Shown: piece by piece, positions 16,570-25,060 of the stretch
Position numbering within the stretch: position 1 is the stretch's first letter
Layout: the number at the start of each line of letters is the position of its first letter
Source: Streptomyces fradiae
GTDB taxonomy: Bacteria > Actinomycetota > Actinomycetes > Streptomycetales > Streptomycetaceae
Direction: 5' to 3'
Assembly: GCF_041270065.1 (NCBI RefSeq)
Contig: NZ_CP065958.1
Coordinates: 5,766,001 to 5,830,000 of the forward strand
DNA length: 64,000 nt
Translations under genes and position numbers: made by a program
Notes under the pieces: model-generated
What the model was told of the DNA's origin: nothing
Seen by the model: only the letters and a program-made list of their open reading frames with translations
The model's database searches: none

Positions 16570-17151
16570 ATGACCCGCGTGATCGCCGGCACCGCCGGCG
16601 GACGACGGCTCGCCGTGCCCCCGGGCAACGGCACCCGGCCCACCTCCGACCGCGCGAGGGAAGGTCTCTTCTCCACCTGGGAGTCCTTCCACGGCCTCGC
16701 CGGCGCCCGGGTCGCCGACCTGTACGCGGGCTCCGGCGCCGTCGGCCTGGAGGCGCTGTCCCGCGGCGCCGCCCACGCCCTCCTCGTGGAGGCCGAGCCG
16801 CGCGCCGCGAAGACCGTCCGCGACAACATCCGCAGTCTCGGCCTGCCCGGCGCCGAGCTGCGCACCGGCAAGGCCGAGCAGATCGTCACCGGAGCGGCCC
16901 CGGCCGAGCCGTACGACCTGGTCTTCCTCGACCCGCCCTACGCCGTCGCCGACGCCGATCTCTGCGAGATCCTCCTCACAATGCGGTCGGGGGGCTGGAT
17001 GGCGGAGGATGCCCTCGTCACCGTGGAGCGCAGCACCCGGGGCGGCGAATTCGGCTGGCCGGACGGCTTCGAACCACTGCGGGCCCGTCGCTACGGCGAG
17101 GGAACGTTTTGGTACGGTCGCGCCGCCTCTACGTGCGAAGACGCACGATGA
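16570..17151 (+). CDS. rsmD: 16S rRNA (guanine966-N2)-methyltransferase RsmD
   Basis: 193 residues from ATG 16570 ([20 protein letters not shown]). The SAM motif [11 protein letters not shown] is at 51-61 and the catalytic DPPY at 121-124, both family signatures; [14 protein letters not shown] is the RsmD-specific N-terminal motif. It methylates G966 of 16S rRNA. An ATG at 16543 is in frame but sits inside the upstream palindrome and has no ribosome binding site. coaD begins 26 bases later, an arrangement widely conserved in bacteria. Confidence 0.95.
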   Translation: MTRVIAGTAGGRRLAVPPGNGTRPTSDRAREGLFSTWESFHGLAGARVADLYAGSGAVGLEALSRGAAHALLVEAEPRAAKTVRDNIRSLGLPGAELRTGKAEQIVTGAAPAEPYDLVFLDPPYAVADADLCEILLTMRSGGWMAEDALVTVERSTRGGEFGWPDGFEPLRARRYGEGTFWYGRAASTCEDAR

Positions 17152-17177
17152 CCGGACCGGAGAGCGAGGGAACCAAG

Positions 17178-17657
17178 TTGCGCCGCGCCGTATGTCCGGG
17201 GTCGTTCGACCCCATCACCAATGGACATCTCGACATCATCGCCCGCGCCTCCAAGCTGTACGACGTCGTGCACGTCGCGGTGATGATCAACCAGTCGAAG
17301 AAGGGCCTGTTCACGGTCGACGAGCGGATCGAGCTGATCCGCGAGGTCACCGCCGACTTCGGGAACGTCGAGGTCGAGTCCTTCCACGGCCTCCTCGTCG
17401 ACTTCTGCAAGCAGCGCGACATCCCCGCCATCGTCAAGGGGCTCCGCGCCGTCAGCGACTTCGACTACGAGCTGCAGATGGCCCAGATGAACAACGGGCT
17501 CTCCGGCGTCGAGACGCTGTTCGTGCCCACCAACCCCACCTACAGCTTCCTGTCGTCCTCCCTGGTCAAGGAGGTCGCGGCCTGGGGCGGCGACGTCTCC
17601 CACCTGGTGCCGCCGCAGGTCCTCGGCCGGCTCACCGAGCGCCTCCGGGAGCGCTGA
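17178..17657 (+). CDS. coaD: Phosphopantetheine adenylyltransferase
   Basis: CoaD makes dephospho-CoA from 4'-phosphopantetheine and ATP. I chose TTG 17178, seven bases after GAGGGA, because it gives [20 protein letters not shown] and the standard 159-residue length; an ATG at 17148 would add ten residues and overlap rsmD. Nucleotidylyltransferase motifs are TNGH (14-17) and [13 protein letters not shown]. The residue run [20 protein letters not shown] is typical of the family. Confidence 0.96.
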   Translation: MRRAVCPGSFDPITNGHLDIIARASKLYDVVHVAVMINQSKKGLFTVDERIELIREVTADFGNVEVESFHGLLVDFCKQRDIPAIVKGLRAVSDFDYELQMAQMNNGLSGVETLFVPTNPTYSFLSSSLVKEVAAWGGDVSHLVPPQVLGRLTERLRER

Positions 17658-17799
17658 ACCGGGTCTCCACCGGCCGTGCACCGGCCGTGACCCCCGGCCA
17701 CCGCCCCTGACGCTCCGTCACCAGGTGCCGGACGGGCCCCGACTGGCCTTACAGTCGTCCCGTCCGTCTCCATCCAGCTGTAGAGAGTGGCGAGCACCG

Positions 17800-18840
17800 G
17801 TGGACGTGCAGAAGAAGCTCGACGACATCGTCGATACGGTCCGGAGCGCCCGCTCCATGCCCATGTCGGCGTCCTGCGTGGTCAACCGGGCCGAGCTGCT
17901 CGCTCTGCTCGAAGAGGTCAGGGGCGCCCTGCCCGGCTCCCTGGCCCAGGCCCAGGAGCTCCTGGGCGGGCGCGAGCAGATGGTCGAGCAGGCCCGCCAG
18001 GAGGCGGAGCGGATCATCGAGGCCGCCCACGCCGAGCGCGGCTCGATCGTCTCCGACTCCCAGGTCGCCCGGCAGTCCCAGGACGAGGCCGAGCGGATCC
18101 TCGCCGAGGCCCGCCGCGAGGCCGAGGAGATCCGCGCCGAGGCCGACGACTACGTCGACTCCAAGCTCGCCAACTTCGAGGTCGTCCTCAACAAGACCAT
18201 CGCCTCGGTGGACCGCGGCCGCGAGAAGCTGCTCGGCCGGGGCCCGGGCCTCGACGCCGAGGGGTACGCCGACGAGGACGCCCCCGAGTACAGCGCGGAC
18301 CCGCAGACCCTGATCCAGCGCGCCGACGCCTACGTGGACGTCAAGCTGGGCGCCTTCGAGGCCGTCCTGAGTAAGACCCTGGAGGCCGTCGGCCGCGGCC
18401 GCCAGACGCTGCACGGCCGGATCGCCTCCGACGCCCTCGGCGAGCACATGGCCGCCCAGGACGCGGCCGGCGGCGCGGGCGGCCTTCACCACGGCAGCGA
18501 CGCCGACTACCTGGCCGGCCTCGCGGAGCTGGCCGACCCCGAGCCCGAGCCCGTACAGCCGGCCCAGCCGGCGCAGCCCGTACAGATTCCGGCCCAGCAG
18601 GACCCGTACGTGTACCAGCAGCAGGACCCCTACGGGTACCAGCAGCCGGTCCAGCAGGACCCCTACGGGTACCCGCAGCAGCCCCAGCAGGCCGACCCCT
18701 ACGCGTACCAGGGGCAGTACACGTACGAGCAGCAGCAGCCGGTCCAGCAGCAGGCGCCCGCCTCGCTCGACGAGACCAGCTTCTTCGACACGAGCATGAT
18801 CGACCTCGAACAGCTGCGCCGGTACGAACAGGGCCACTGA
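17800..18840 (+). CDS. DivIVA-like coiled-coil protein with Q/Y/P-rich tail
   Basis: 346 residues from GTG 17800 (MDVQKKLDDIVDTVRSARSM). Residues 25-140 are a long charged heptad-type coiled coil (QARQEAERIIEAAHAERGS, DEAERILAEARREAEEIRAE), resembling DivIVA and ATP-synthase b-subunit stalks; annotators often call these cell division initiation proteins. Two similar segments, DDYVDSKLANFEVVLNKTI and DAYVDVKLGAFEAVLSKTL, are an internal duplication. The C-terminal third is low-complexity, with QQDPYGYQQ-type repeats at about 265-325, then an acidic FFDTSMIDLEQL end. It precedes DUF177-rpmF-rnc. A role in polar growth is inference. Confidence 0.8.
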   Translation: MDVQKKLDDIVDTVRSARSMPMSASCVVNRAELLALLEEVRGALPGSLAQAQELLGGREQMVEQARQEAERIIEAAHAERGSIVSDSQVARQSQDEAERILAEARREAEEIRAEADDYVDSKLANFEVVLNKTIASVDRGREKLLGRGPGLDAEGYADEDAPEYSADPQTLIQRADAYVDVKLGAFEAVLSKTLEAVGRGRQTLHGRIASDALGEHMAAQDAAGGAGGLHHGSDADYLAGLAELADPEPEPVQPAQPAQPVQIPAQQDPYVYQQQDPYGYQQPVQQDPYGYPQQPQQADPYAYQGQYTYEQQQPVQQQAPASLDETSFFDTSMIDLEQLRRYEQGH

Positions 18841-18940
18841 TCCCGGATTGGGAGCTGCGCGAAGCGTCCAGTATCCTGGCTGTTCGGTCACGCCTGTCGT
18901 GGCCCATCCATGCTGCCCTCGTTCGGCAGCCCCTCACGTT

Positions 18941-19606
18941 GTGAACGATCCGAAAGCAGGAAGAGCCCTGAGCACGCGCCTCGACCACCGCAATCCCCTC
19001 GTGTTCGACACACACGAGCTGGGACGGCGTCCTGGTGCCCTGCAGCGGCTCTCCCGCACGGTCGACGCCCCCAGGGACCTGGGGATCGCGGGGGTCATCG
19101 CGGTGCCCGAGGGCGCCCCGGTGGAGATCGAGCTCCGCCTCGAGTCGGTCATGGAAGGGGTGCTTGTCACAGGCACCGCCCGTGCGTCGGCCGAGGGGGA
19201 GTGCGTAAGGTGTCTGGAGCCCGTCGAGCTTGATGTCGACGCGGACTACCAGGAGATGTTCTCGTACCCCGACTCCGACGACCGGGGCCGCTCCAAGGCG
19301 GCCGCGGACGACGAAGCCGAGGACGACGAGAGCATGATCCCCCTCGAGGACGGCATGTTCGACCTCGAACCCGTGCTGCGTGATGCGGTGGTGCTCGCAC
19401 TGCCGATGCAGCCGGTGTGCCGGGAGGACTGTGAAGGTCTGTGTTCCGAGTGCGGAATCAACCTGAACGACAACCCGGACCACCACCACGACGCCGTCGA
19501 CGCACGTTGGGCGGCATTGCAGGGACTCGCCGGTTCGCTGGGAACCGATGAGAAGGACAACATGAGCGGCGCCGCAACCGGTGTCGACGAAGAGCAGGAG
19601 AAGTAG
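18941..19606 (+). CDS. DUF177/YceD-family protein upstream of rpmF
   Basis: About 221 residues. [19 protein letters not shown] begins the conserved part, [20 protein letters not shown] is the DUF177 core and [17 protein letters not shown] near the end supplies four cysteines. The family, called YceD in E. coli, sits before rpmF across bacteria and is linked to 23S rRNA/50S accumulation. The start is uncertain: GTG 18941 gives [13 protein letters not shown], but AGGAAGAG at 18958 points to a CTG at 18968 just before STRLDHR. rpmF follows after two bases, so the two are coupled. Confidence 0.88.
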   Translation: MNDPKAGRALSTRLDHRNPLVFDTHELGRRPGALQRLSRTVDAPRDLGIAGVIAVPEGAPVEIELRLESVMEGVLVTGTARASAEGECVRCLEPVELDVDADYQEMFSYPDSDDRGRSKAAADDEAEDDESMIPLEDGMFDLEPVLRDAVVLALPMQPVCREDCEGLCSECGINLNDNPDHHHDAVDARWAALQGLAGSLGTDEKDNMSGAATGVDEEQEK

Positions 19607-19608
19607 CC

Positions 19609-19782
19609 GTGGCTGTTCCGAAGCGGAAGATGTCGCGCAGCAACACGCGCCACCGCCGGTCGCAGTGGAAGGCTGCGGTCCCCACCCTGGTTTCGTGTGA
19701 GCGTTGCCAGGAGCCGAAGCAGCAGCACATCGCGTGCCCGAGCTGCGGCACCTACAACAAGCGCCAGGTCCTCTCGGTCTGA
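19609..19782 (+). CDS. rpmF: Ribosomal protein L32
   Basis: 57 residues from GTG 19609: [20 protein letters not shown] is the L32 N terminus. [17 protein letters not shown] gives two CxxC pairs, so this is the zinc-binding C+ form. Ribosome binding site AGGAGAAG lies at the end of the DUF177 gene. Large-subunit protein, in the widespread yceD-rpmF-rnc order. Confidence 0.97.
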   Translation: MAVPKRKMSRSNTRHRRSQWKAAVPTLVSCERCQEPKQQHIACPSCGTYNKRQVLSV

Positions 19783-19801
19783 GGGGCTGGTGAGAGGCAC
19801 G

Positions 19802-20587
19802 ATGTCTGACCACGTCAATTCGGCCTCGTCCCACACGCTTCTGGAAGGGCGGCTCGGGTATCAGCTCGAGTCCGCCCTTCTGGTGCGTGCGCTCACCCAC
19901 CGTTCGTACGCGTACGAGAACGGCGGTCTGCCCACCAACGAGCGGCTGGAGTTCCTCGGGGACTCGGTGCTCGGCCTGGTGGTCACGGACACGCTGTACC
20001 GCACCCACCCGGATCTCCCCGAGGGCCAGCTGGCCAAGCTTCGGGCCGCGGTGGTCAACTCGCGTGCGCTGGCGGAGGTGGGCCGCGGCCTCGACCTGGG
20101 CTCCTTCATCCGGCTCGGCCGGGGCGAGGAAGGCACGGGCGGCCGGGACAAGGCGTCCATCCTCGCCGACACCCTTGAAGCGGTGATCGGCGCGGTGTAT
20201 CTCGACCGGGGCCTCGACGCGGCGTCCGAGCTGGTCCACCGGCTCTTCGACCCGCTGATCGAGAAGTCCTCGAACCTCGGTGCCGGCCTGGACTGGAAGA
20301 CCAGTCTCCAGGAGCTCACCGCGGCCGAGGGTCTCGGTGTGCCGGAGTACCTCGTCAGCGAGGAGGGTCCGGACCACGAGAAGACGTTCACTGCTGCCGC
20401 CCGCGTCGGTGGTGTCTCGTACGGCACCGGCACCGGCCGCAGCAAGAAGGAAGCGGAACAGCAGGCGGCGGAGTCCGCGTGGCGCGCGATTCGCGCCGCC
20501 GCGGACGAGCGCGCGGCAGCGGCGAAGGCCGCGACCGTGGAAGAGGGCGCCGACACCTCTTCCGCCGGGGACCAGGCCACCGCCTGA
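19802..20587 (+). CDS. rnc: Ribonuclease III (AbsB)
   Basis: 261 residues from ATG 19802 ([16 protein letters not shown]); a GTG at 19790 behind GAGGGG would add four residues. The catalytic motif [13 protein letters not shown] is at 46-58, with downstream [13 protein letters not shown] supplying the second metal site, and a dsRNA-binding domain runs from about 165 to 235 ([19 protein letters not shown]). It cuts double-stranded RNA in rRNA and mRNA. In S. coelicolor this gene is absB, needed for normal antibiotic production. The Ala/Glu-rich C-terminal tail is extra to the family core. Confidence 0.97.
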   Translation: MSDHVNSASSHTLLEGRLGYQLESALLVRALTHRSYAYENGGLPTNERLEFLGDSVLGLVVTDTLYRTHPDLPEGQLAKLRAAVVNSRALAEVGRGLDLGSFIRLGRGEEGTGGRDKASILADTLEAVIGAVYLDRGLDAASELVHRLFDPLIEKSSNLGAGLDWKTSLQELTAAEGLGVPEYLVSEEGPDHEKTFTAAARVGGVSYGTGTGRSKKEAEQQAAESAWRAIRAAADERAAAAKAATVEEGADTSSAGDQATA

Positions 20588-20607
20588 CCCCTTCCGTTTC
20601 CGGGCGC

Positions 20608-20638
20608 ATGCCCCCGTCCCGCTCAGGGACGGGGGCAT
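20608..20638 (+). terminator. Terminator after rnc
   Basis: ATGCCCCCGTCCC pairs perfectly with GGGACGGGGGCAT around GCTCA. It is 21 bases after the rnc stop and before fpg, whose own promoter probably lies in the following 77 bases, where TAGGCT is a possible -10. Confidence 0.82.
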
Positions 20639-20715
20639 CGTGCTGTCGGTGCCCGGCGGTAGGCTGCGATCAGCAGTCCCCACCAGCCTTCTGCGTGCCG
20701 TCCGGAGGAAGTCCC

Positions 20716-21585
20716 GTGCCCGAGTTGCCCGAGGTCGAGGTCGTACGACGCGGTCTTGAGCGGTGGGTCGCGGGGCGGACCGTCGCGGAGGTCGAGGTCC
20801 TGCACCCGCGCGCGGTGCGCCGGCACCCCGAGGGCGGGGCGGACTTCGCGGCGCGCCTGAAGGGACAGCGGTTCGGGGTCGCCCGACGGCGCGGCAAGTA
20901 TCTGTGGCTGCCGCTGGACTCCGGCGACGCCTCCGTGCTCGGACACCTCGGGATGAGCGGCCAGCTGCTCGTACAGCCGGAGGACGCGGCGGACGAGAAG
21001 CATCTGCGGATCCGGATCCGCTTCGACGACACGGCCGGCACGGAGCTGCGCTTCGTGGACCAGCGGACCTTCGGTGGGCTCTCGCTGCACGACACCGCCC
21101 CGGACAGCACCGACGGGCTGCCGGACGTCATCGCGCACATCGCGCGCGACCCGCTGGACCCGGCCTTCGACGACGCCGCCTTCGCGAGCGCGCTGCGGCT
21201 GCGGCGGACCACGATCAAGCGGGCGCTGCTCGACCAGTCGCTGATCAGCGGGGTCGGCAACATCTACGCGGACGAGGCGCTGTGGCGCTCGAAGCTGCAC
21301 TACGAGCGGCCGACGGCCACGTTCACCCGGCCGCGCTCGGCCGAGCTGCTCGGGCACGTCCGGGACGTGATGAACGCGGCGCTCGCGGTCGGCGGCACCA
21401 GCTTCGACAGCCTGTACGTGAACGTGAACGGCGAGTCCGGCTACTTCGACCGCTCGCTCGACGCCTACGGGCGGGAGGGCGAGCCCTGTCGCCGGTGCGG
21501 GACGCCGATGCGCCGCCGTCCGTGGATGAACCGCTCCAGCTACTACTGCCCGCGCTGCCAGCGTCCGCCGCGCGCGTCCGCCTGA
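20716..21585 (+). CDS. fpg: Formamidopyrimidine-DNA glycosylase
   Basis: 289 residues from GTG 20716, five bases after GGAGGAA. The N terminus [20 protein letters not shown] provides the catalytic Pro2 and Glu3, [19 protein letters not shown] is the helix-two-turn-helix and [20 protein letters not shown] with CPRC is the C-terminal zinc finger. It excises 8-oxoguanine and formamidopyrimidines. Position near smc and rnc is conserved in the genus. Confidence 0.97.
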   Translation: MPELPEVEVVRRGLERWVAGRTVAEVEVLHPRAVRRHPEGGADFAARLKGQRFGVARRRGKYLWLPLDSGDASVLGHLGMSGQLLVQPEDAADEKHLRIRIRFDDTAGTELRFVDQRTFGGLSLHDTAPDSTDGLPDVIAHIARDPLDPAFDDAAFASALRLRRTTIKRALLDQSLISGVGNIYADEALWRSKLHYERPTATFTRPRSAELLGHVRDVMNAALAVGGTSFDSLYVNVNGESGYFDRSLDAYGREGEPCRRCGTPMRRRPWMNRSSYYCPRCQRPPRASA

Positions 21586-21622
21586 CGCACCGCCCGGCTC
21601 ACCGCCTGACGCGCCGCCCGGC

Positions 21623-22021
21623 TCACCCGGTGACGGGCGCGCGCTCCGCGTCGTAACTCTCGCGGGCGGCGAGCACCTGCGGCATGCGCCCCTCGACGAG
21701 GTGGATCAGGCCGAGCAGCCGCTCGGCGACCTCGGTGCCCAGCGGTGTGAGCCGGTAGTCGACCCGGGGCGGGTTGGTGGGCTGGGCCTCGCGGTGCACC
21801 AGTCCGTCGCGCTCCAGCGCGTGCAGGGTCTGGGAGAGCATCTTCTCGCTGACGCCGTCCACCCGGCGGCGCAGCTCGTTGAAGCGGGCGCCGCCCTCGT
21901 GCAGGGCGCCCAGGGTGAGGCTGCCCCAGCGGCCGGTCACGTGCTCCAGCGTGCCGCGGGAGGGACAGGCCTTGGCGAACACGTTGAAGGCGAGGCCTTC
22001 GAGGCCCGGGTCATCGCTCAT
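21623..22021 (-). CDS. HxlR-family transcriptional regulator
   Basis: 132 residues from ATG 22021 (MSDDPGLEGLAFNVFAKACP); in-frame ATGs at 22033 and 22072 are alternatives. Cys in FAKACPSRGTLEHVTGRWGS is the conserved HxlR redox or structural cysteine, and ARFNELRRRVDGVSEKMLSQ is the winged helix. HxlR proteins respond to electrophiles or quinones. It is divergent from the flavodoxin-fold gene at 22155, and a palindrome at 22079-22099 lies between them, so it probably represses that gene and itself. Confidence 0.9.
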   Translation of the reverse strand: MSDDPGLEGLAFNVFAKACPSRGTLEHVTGRWGSLTLGALHEGGARFNELRRRVDGVSEKMLSQTLHALERDGLVHREAQPTNPPRVDYRLTPLGTEVAERLLGLIHLVEGRMPQVLAARESYDAERAPVTG

Positions 22022-22078
22022 GCCCTCTACCATACGCGCGGACAGCGCTGTGGAACAGTGGGCGCTAACCACAGGGTT

Positions 22079-22099
22079 GCACTATCCAAAAGTTAGTGC
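22079..22099. promoter_or_regulatory. Candidate HxlR operator
   Basis: GCACTA at 22079-22084 and TAGTGC at 22094-22099 are a perfect inverted repeat around TCCAAAAGT. The pattern ACTATCCAAAAGTTAGT is the sort of A+T-rich dyad recognised by HxlR proteins. It is placed in the 133-base gap between the divergent regulator and flavodoxin genes. Confidence 0.6.
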
Positions 22100-22154
22100 T
22101 CTACTTCTCGTCGTTCCCCTCCTGCCGTCCTTCGCACCGCCGAGGAGCCCTTTC

Positions 22155-22739
22155 ATGACCACGCCCGTCGTCTCCATCGCGTACCACTCCGGCTTCGGCC
22201 ACACCGCCGTCCTCGCCGAGGCCGTCCGGGACGGAGCCGCCGACGCCGGCGCCACCGTGCACCTGATCAAGGTCGACGAGATCACCGACGCCGAATGGGA
22301 GCTCCTCGACGCCTCCGACGCGATCGTCTTCGGCTCGCCGACCTACATGGGCACCGCCTCCGGCGCCTTCCACCAGTTCGCCGAGGCCACCTCGAAGCGC
22401 TGGTTCACCGACGCCTGGCTGGACAAGCTGGCCGCCGGCTTCACCAACTCCGGCTCGAAGAGCGGCGACAAGCTGCACACCCTGCAGTTCTTCCAGACCC
22501 TCGCCGGCCAGCACGGCATGACCTGGGTCAACCTCGGTCTGAAGCCCGGCTGGAACACCACCGAGGCCTCCGAGAACGACCTCAACCGCCTCGGCTTCTT
22601 CGCCGGCGCGGGCGCCCAGACCCCCAACGACCTGGGCCCGGAGGGCGTCCACAAGGCCGACATAGCCACCGCCGAGCACCTCGGCCGCCGGGTCGCCGCC
22701 ACGGCCCGCACCTTCGCGCTCGGCAAGGTCGCGGCCTGA
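22155..22739 (+). CDS. Flavodoxin-fold NAD(P)H:quinone reductase (WrbA-like)
   Basis: 194 residues from ATG 22155 (MTTPVVSIAYHSGFGHTAVL). YHSGFGHTAVLAEAV is the FMN phosphate loop; AIVFGSPTYMGTASGAF and KLAAGFTNSGSKSGDKLHTL are typical of WrbA and NADPH-dependent FMN reductases, and the later segment GTEGVHKAD-like GPEGVHKADIATAEHLG agrees. Expected role is two-electron reduction of quinones, which suits control by the divergent HxlR regulator. Cytosolic; no signal peptide. Confidence 0.88.
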   Translation: MTTPVVSIAYHSGFGHTAVLAEAVRDGAADAGATVHLIKVDEITDAEWELLDASDAIVFGSPTYMGTASGAFHQFAEATSKRWFTDAWLDKLAAGFTNSGSKSGDKLHTLQFFQTLAGQHGMTWVNLGLKPGWNTTEASENDLNRLGFFAGAGAQTPNDLGPEGVHKADIATAEHLGRRVAATARTFALGKVAA

Positions 22740-22762
22740 GCCGTCGCCCGCCCCGTACGCGA

Positions 22763-22797
22763 GAGGGCCCCGTCACCGCATCGGTGACGGGGCCCTC
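22763..22797. terminator. Bidirectional terminator between flavodoxin and CAP-domain genes
   Basis: GAGGGCCCCGTCACCG pairs perfectly with CGGTGACGGGGCCCTC around CAT: a 16-bp stem. Lies between convergent genes. Confidence 0.85.
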
Positions 22798-22821
22798 CCG
22801 CGTATCCGGGGAGTCCGGGGC

Positions 22822-23646
22822 TCAGAAGCCGAAGTCCTGCGTCCACCACGGGCCGCCGGAGCCGAAGTGCACACCGACGCCGAGCGCGGTGTAGTCGCAG
22901 TTCAGGATGTTGGCGCGGTGTCCGTCGCTGGCCATCCAGGACTTCATCACCGCGGCCGCGTCGACCTGGCCGCGGGCGATGTTCTCGCCCCCGAGGTCCG
23001 AGACTCCGGCCTTCTGGGCGCGGGACCACGGGGTCGCGCCGTCGGGGTCGGTGTGGTCGAAGAAGTTCCGGGCGGCCATGTCGGCGCTGAAGGCGCCGGC
23101 CAGGGCGGCGAGCTCGGCGTCCGAGCGGACCGGGACGCAGCCCACCTTGGCGCGCTCCGCGTTCACCAGGCGCACGACCTCGGCCTCGGCGGCCTGCTCG
23201 CGGGCGCTCAGGGAGCGGGCGACGGTGGTCGGCGCGACGGGGGCCCGGGTGGTCGGGGCCGGCGCCGGCGGGGTCGTCCGCACCGGAGCCGGGGTCGCCT
23301 TGGGCGTGGGCTTCGCGGTCGTGGGCTTCGGGCTCGGCGTCGCCGTCTTCGAGGGGGTCGGCTTCGGCGCGGGCTTCGCCGACGGGGCGGCGGTCTTCCG
23401 GGTCCCGGCCGACTGGCCGGCCGCGGTGGCCGAGGCGCCGCCCTGGGTGTTCAGACTCGGCGCCTGCTGCTCGGCCTGTGCCGTCACGCGCGGCTCGTCC
23501 TTGCCGGCGTTGTCGAACGAGAACGTCTCGCCGCCGGGCAGCAGACCCGAGGCGATGCCGATCGCGCCGACCGCGACCGCCGCGGAGACACCGAGCAGCC
23601 CGGTCTTCACGGGTGCGCCGCGCCGTGTGCCGCGATGCCGTCCCAT
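22822..23646 (-). CDS. Secreted or membrane-anchored CAP/SCP-domain protein
   Basis: 274 residues from ATG 23646 behind AGGAGG. A basic N terminus (MGRHRGTRRGAPVKTG) is followed by a hydrophobic segment at about 15-36, a signal or anchor. Residues 75-150 are a Pro/Thr/Lys-rich wall-spanning linker (KPTPSKTATPSPKPTTAKPT). The C-terminal 125 residues are a CAP domain: AEVVRLVNAERAKVGC, SADMAARNFFDHTDPDG, GENIARGQ and MASDGHRANIL hold the conserved His and Glu sites. Function of bacterial CAP proteins is poorly known. Upstream 23647-23854 is shared with divergent acyP. Confidence 0.9.
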   Translation of the reverse strand: MGRHRGTRRGAPVKTGLLGVSAAVAVGAIGIASGLLPGGETFSFDNAGKDEPRVTAQAEQQAPSLNTQGGASATAAGQSAGTRKTAAPSAKPAPKPTPSKTATPSPKPTTAKPTPKATPAPVRTTPPAPAPTTRAPVAPTTVARSLSAREQAAEAEVVRLVNAERAKVGCVPVRSDAELAALAGAFSADMAARNFFDHTDPDGATPWSRAQKAGVSDLGGENIARGQVDAAAVMKSWMASDGHRANILNCDYTALGVGVHFGSGGPWWTQDFGF

Positions 23647-23854
23647 CTGCTCGCCTCCTGACGTACTGAACTGAACCGCGCCTGAGCTCAACGGTCTGAG
23701 CTGCGCTCTTTGCTGATCTTTGCTTCTGCGGGCCTTCCGGCGGGCCTTCGAACAGGGTGCCGCCGAACGGGTGAGGCCCGTTCCGCACGGACTGTACGCC
23801 ATGACATGCGGGGCTGACGTGCTCCTTCCGTAATTCGCCCGTTAGCGTGCAGGC

Positions 23855-24136
23855 ATGAATGAGGACGTACGGATCACCGCCTGGGTGCGCGGCCGGGTAC
23901 AGGGAGTGGGCTTCCGCTGGTTCACCAGGGCAAACGCGCTGGAGATCGGCGGGCTCGTCGGTTTCGCCCTGAACCTCGACGACGGCCGGGTCCAGGTCGT
24001 GGCCGAGGGGCCGAGTGACAATTGCCACCGTCTGCTCGACTGGCTCCGTTCCGCCGACACGCCCGGGCGCGTGGACGGTGTCACTGAGATATGGGACACC
24101 CCGCGCGGCGGCTACGACGGCTTCGCCATCCGCTGA
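23855..24136 (+). CDS. acyP: Acylphosphatase
   Basis: 93 residues, the usual acylphosphatase length. [17 protein letters not shown] holds the catalytic Arg and phosphate loop and [18 protein letters not shown] contains the catalytic Asn. It hydrolyses acyl phosphates in the cytosol. The ATG at 23855 has no Shine-Dalgarno; TAGCGT at 23843-23848 ends six bases before it, so transcript and start codon may coincide. Confidence 0.93.
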   Translation: MNEDVRITAWVRGRVQGVGFRWFTRANALEIGGLVGFALNLDDGRVQVVAEGPSDNCHRLLDWLRSADTPGRVDGVTEIWDTPRGGYDGFAIR

Positions 24137-24553
24137 CCCTCGCCCTCCGAAGACCCCCGACCACGCTCCGCACACCCCCGTCCGACGCCCCCGAACGGCC
24201 CCGGACGGGGGTTGCGGTGAACGGCCGCGGAAGCGAGAACCACCTGGTGGTTGCGTAGAACGGCGCGCCGTGCCAGGCTGCGGCAGTAAGGATGATCTCC
24301 ACGCCCCTCGGGCACCGAGTTGCGAGGCGCCGCCGCCGGAATTCCGCGGCCGCAGCCCCCCGGTGAGCCCCGGAAGCAGGGCGTGATCGTGTTGACCGTC
24401 AAACTTTTTGGTGAGACTCTGGAAGCCCCGCGCACCTTAGCTGTTCGACCGTGAGAACCGGCACGACAAAGAGCACGGCCGAGCACCGCGGGTGCGAATC
24501 CCTCACGACCCACACCGCTTCGGTCGGTCACTCATTGTGGAGGACCATCCATC
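24137..24553. other. Non-coding gap between acyP and the small coiled-coil gene
   Basis: No coding sequence is supported in these 417 bases. A hairpin at 24174-24212 (ACCCCCGTCCG/CGGACGGGGGT, 11 bp, 17-base loop) probably terminates acyP. At 24392 TTGACC, then 17 bases, then GACTCT could be a weak -35/-10 pair; its -35 lies inside the palindrome TTGAC-C-GTCAA (24392-24402). The remaining sequence to 24535 would be a leader of about 130 nt for the small gene. GTGGAGG at 24537-24543 is that gene's ribosome binding site. Confidence 0.55.
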
Positions 24554-24772
24554 ATGGCAAAGGCGCTTCTCGGTTACGTCGGCGGCTCCGACCCGCGACT
24601 CCTCGCCGAGATGCGACGGCTTCAGCAGCGCGTCCAGGACCTCGAGTCCGAGCTGGTTCGGATCCAGTCCGAGAACGACGCGCTTGCGGCTGCCGCCGCC
24701 CAGCACCAGGGAGAGTCGCTGCTGGACAGCATCGATCTCGACGTCACCAATGCGGAGCCTGCGCTCACCTGA
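24554..24772 (+). CDS. Small coiled-coil protein, function unknown
   Basis: 72 residues, MAKALLGYVGGSDPRLLAEM onward. Residues 14-50 form a leucine-rich coiled coil (RRLQQRVQDLESELVRIQSE), followed by a short acidic end. There are no cysteines or membrane segments. Start ATG 24554 has GGAGG eleven bases upstream. I recall a similar small protein before smc in other streptomycetes. The dimeric coil suggests a scaffold or adaptor, but no function is known to me. Confidence 0.75.
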   Translation: MAKALLGYVGGSDPRLLAEMRRLQQRVQDLESELVRIQSENDALAAAAAQHQGESLLDSIDLDVTNAEPALT

Positions 24773-24823
24773 GGTCCCAGCCCCGAGGGGCCAGGTGAGA
24801 AACACTCACGCCAGCACAGCCGG

Positions 24824-24954
24824 CATCGCACATGGCCGACACTGCACGACATCGCACATGCTGGACCTGCAAGGGGCGCTCCGGCGTCCCTTCCTTCTTG
24901 CCTTCTTGCGAAGCCTCTCGCGGACCTCTCGCCGAAGCTCTCGCGAACCTCTCG
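24824..24954. repeat. Short direct repeats upstream of smc
   Basis: Two arrays lie in the 288-base gap before smc. CATCGCACATG occurs at 24824-24834 and 24850-24860, 26 bases apart. CTCTCG occurs four times, at 24915, 24926, 24938 and 24949, inside a degenerate unit AA(G/C)CTCTCGCG. The 11, 12 and 11-base spacing puts every copy on the same face of the helix. A CCTTCTTG pair precedes them. Repeats are read directly; any binding function is inference. Confidence 0.6.
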
Positions 24955-25060
24955 TGCAGCTCCTGAGGCGCCCCCCGTCCCCCGCGTGACACTCCTTGGG
25001 GGAGGGTGTGCCCTGCACGATCACGGGTGAAACCCGAGACCCCGGGTAGAGTCCGCAGGC

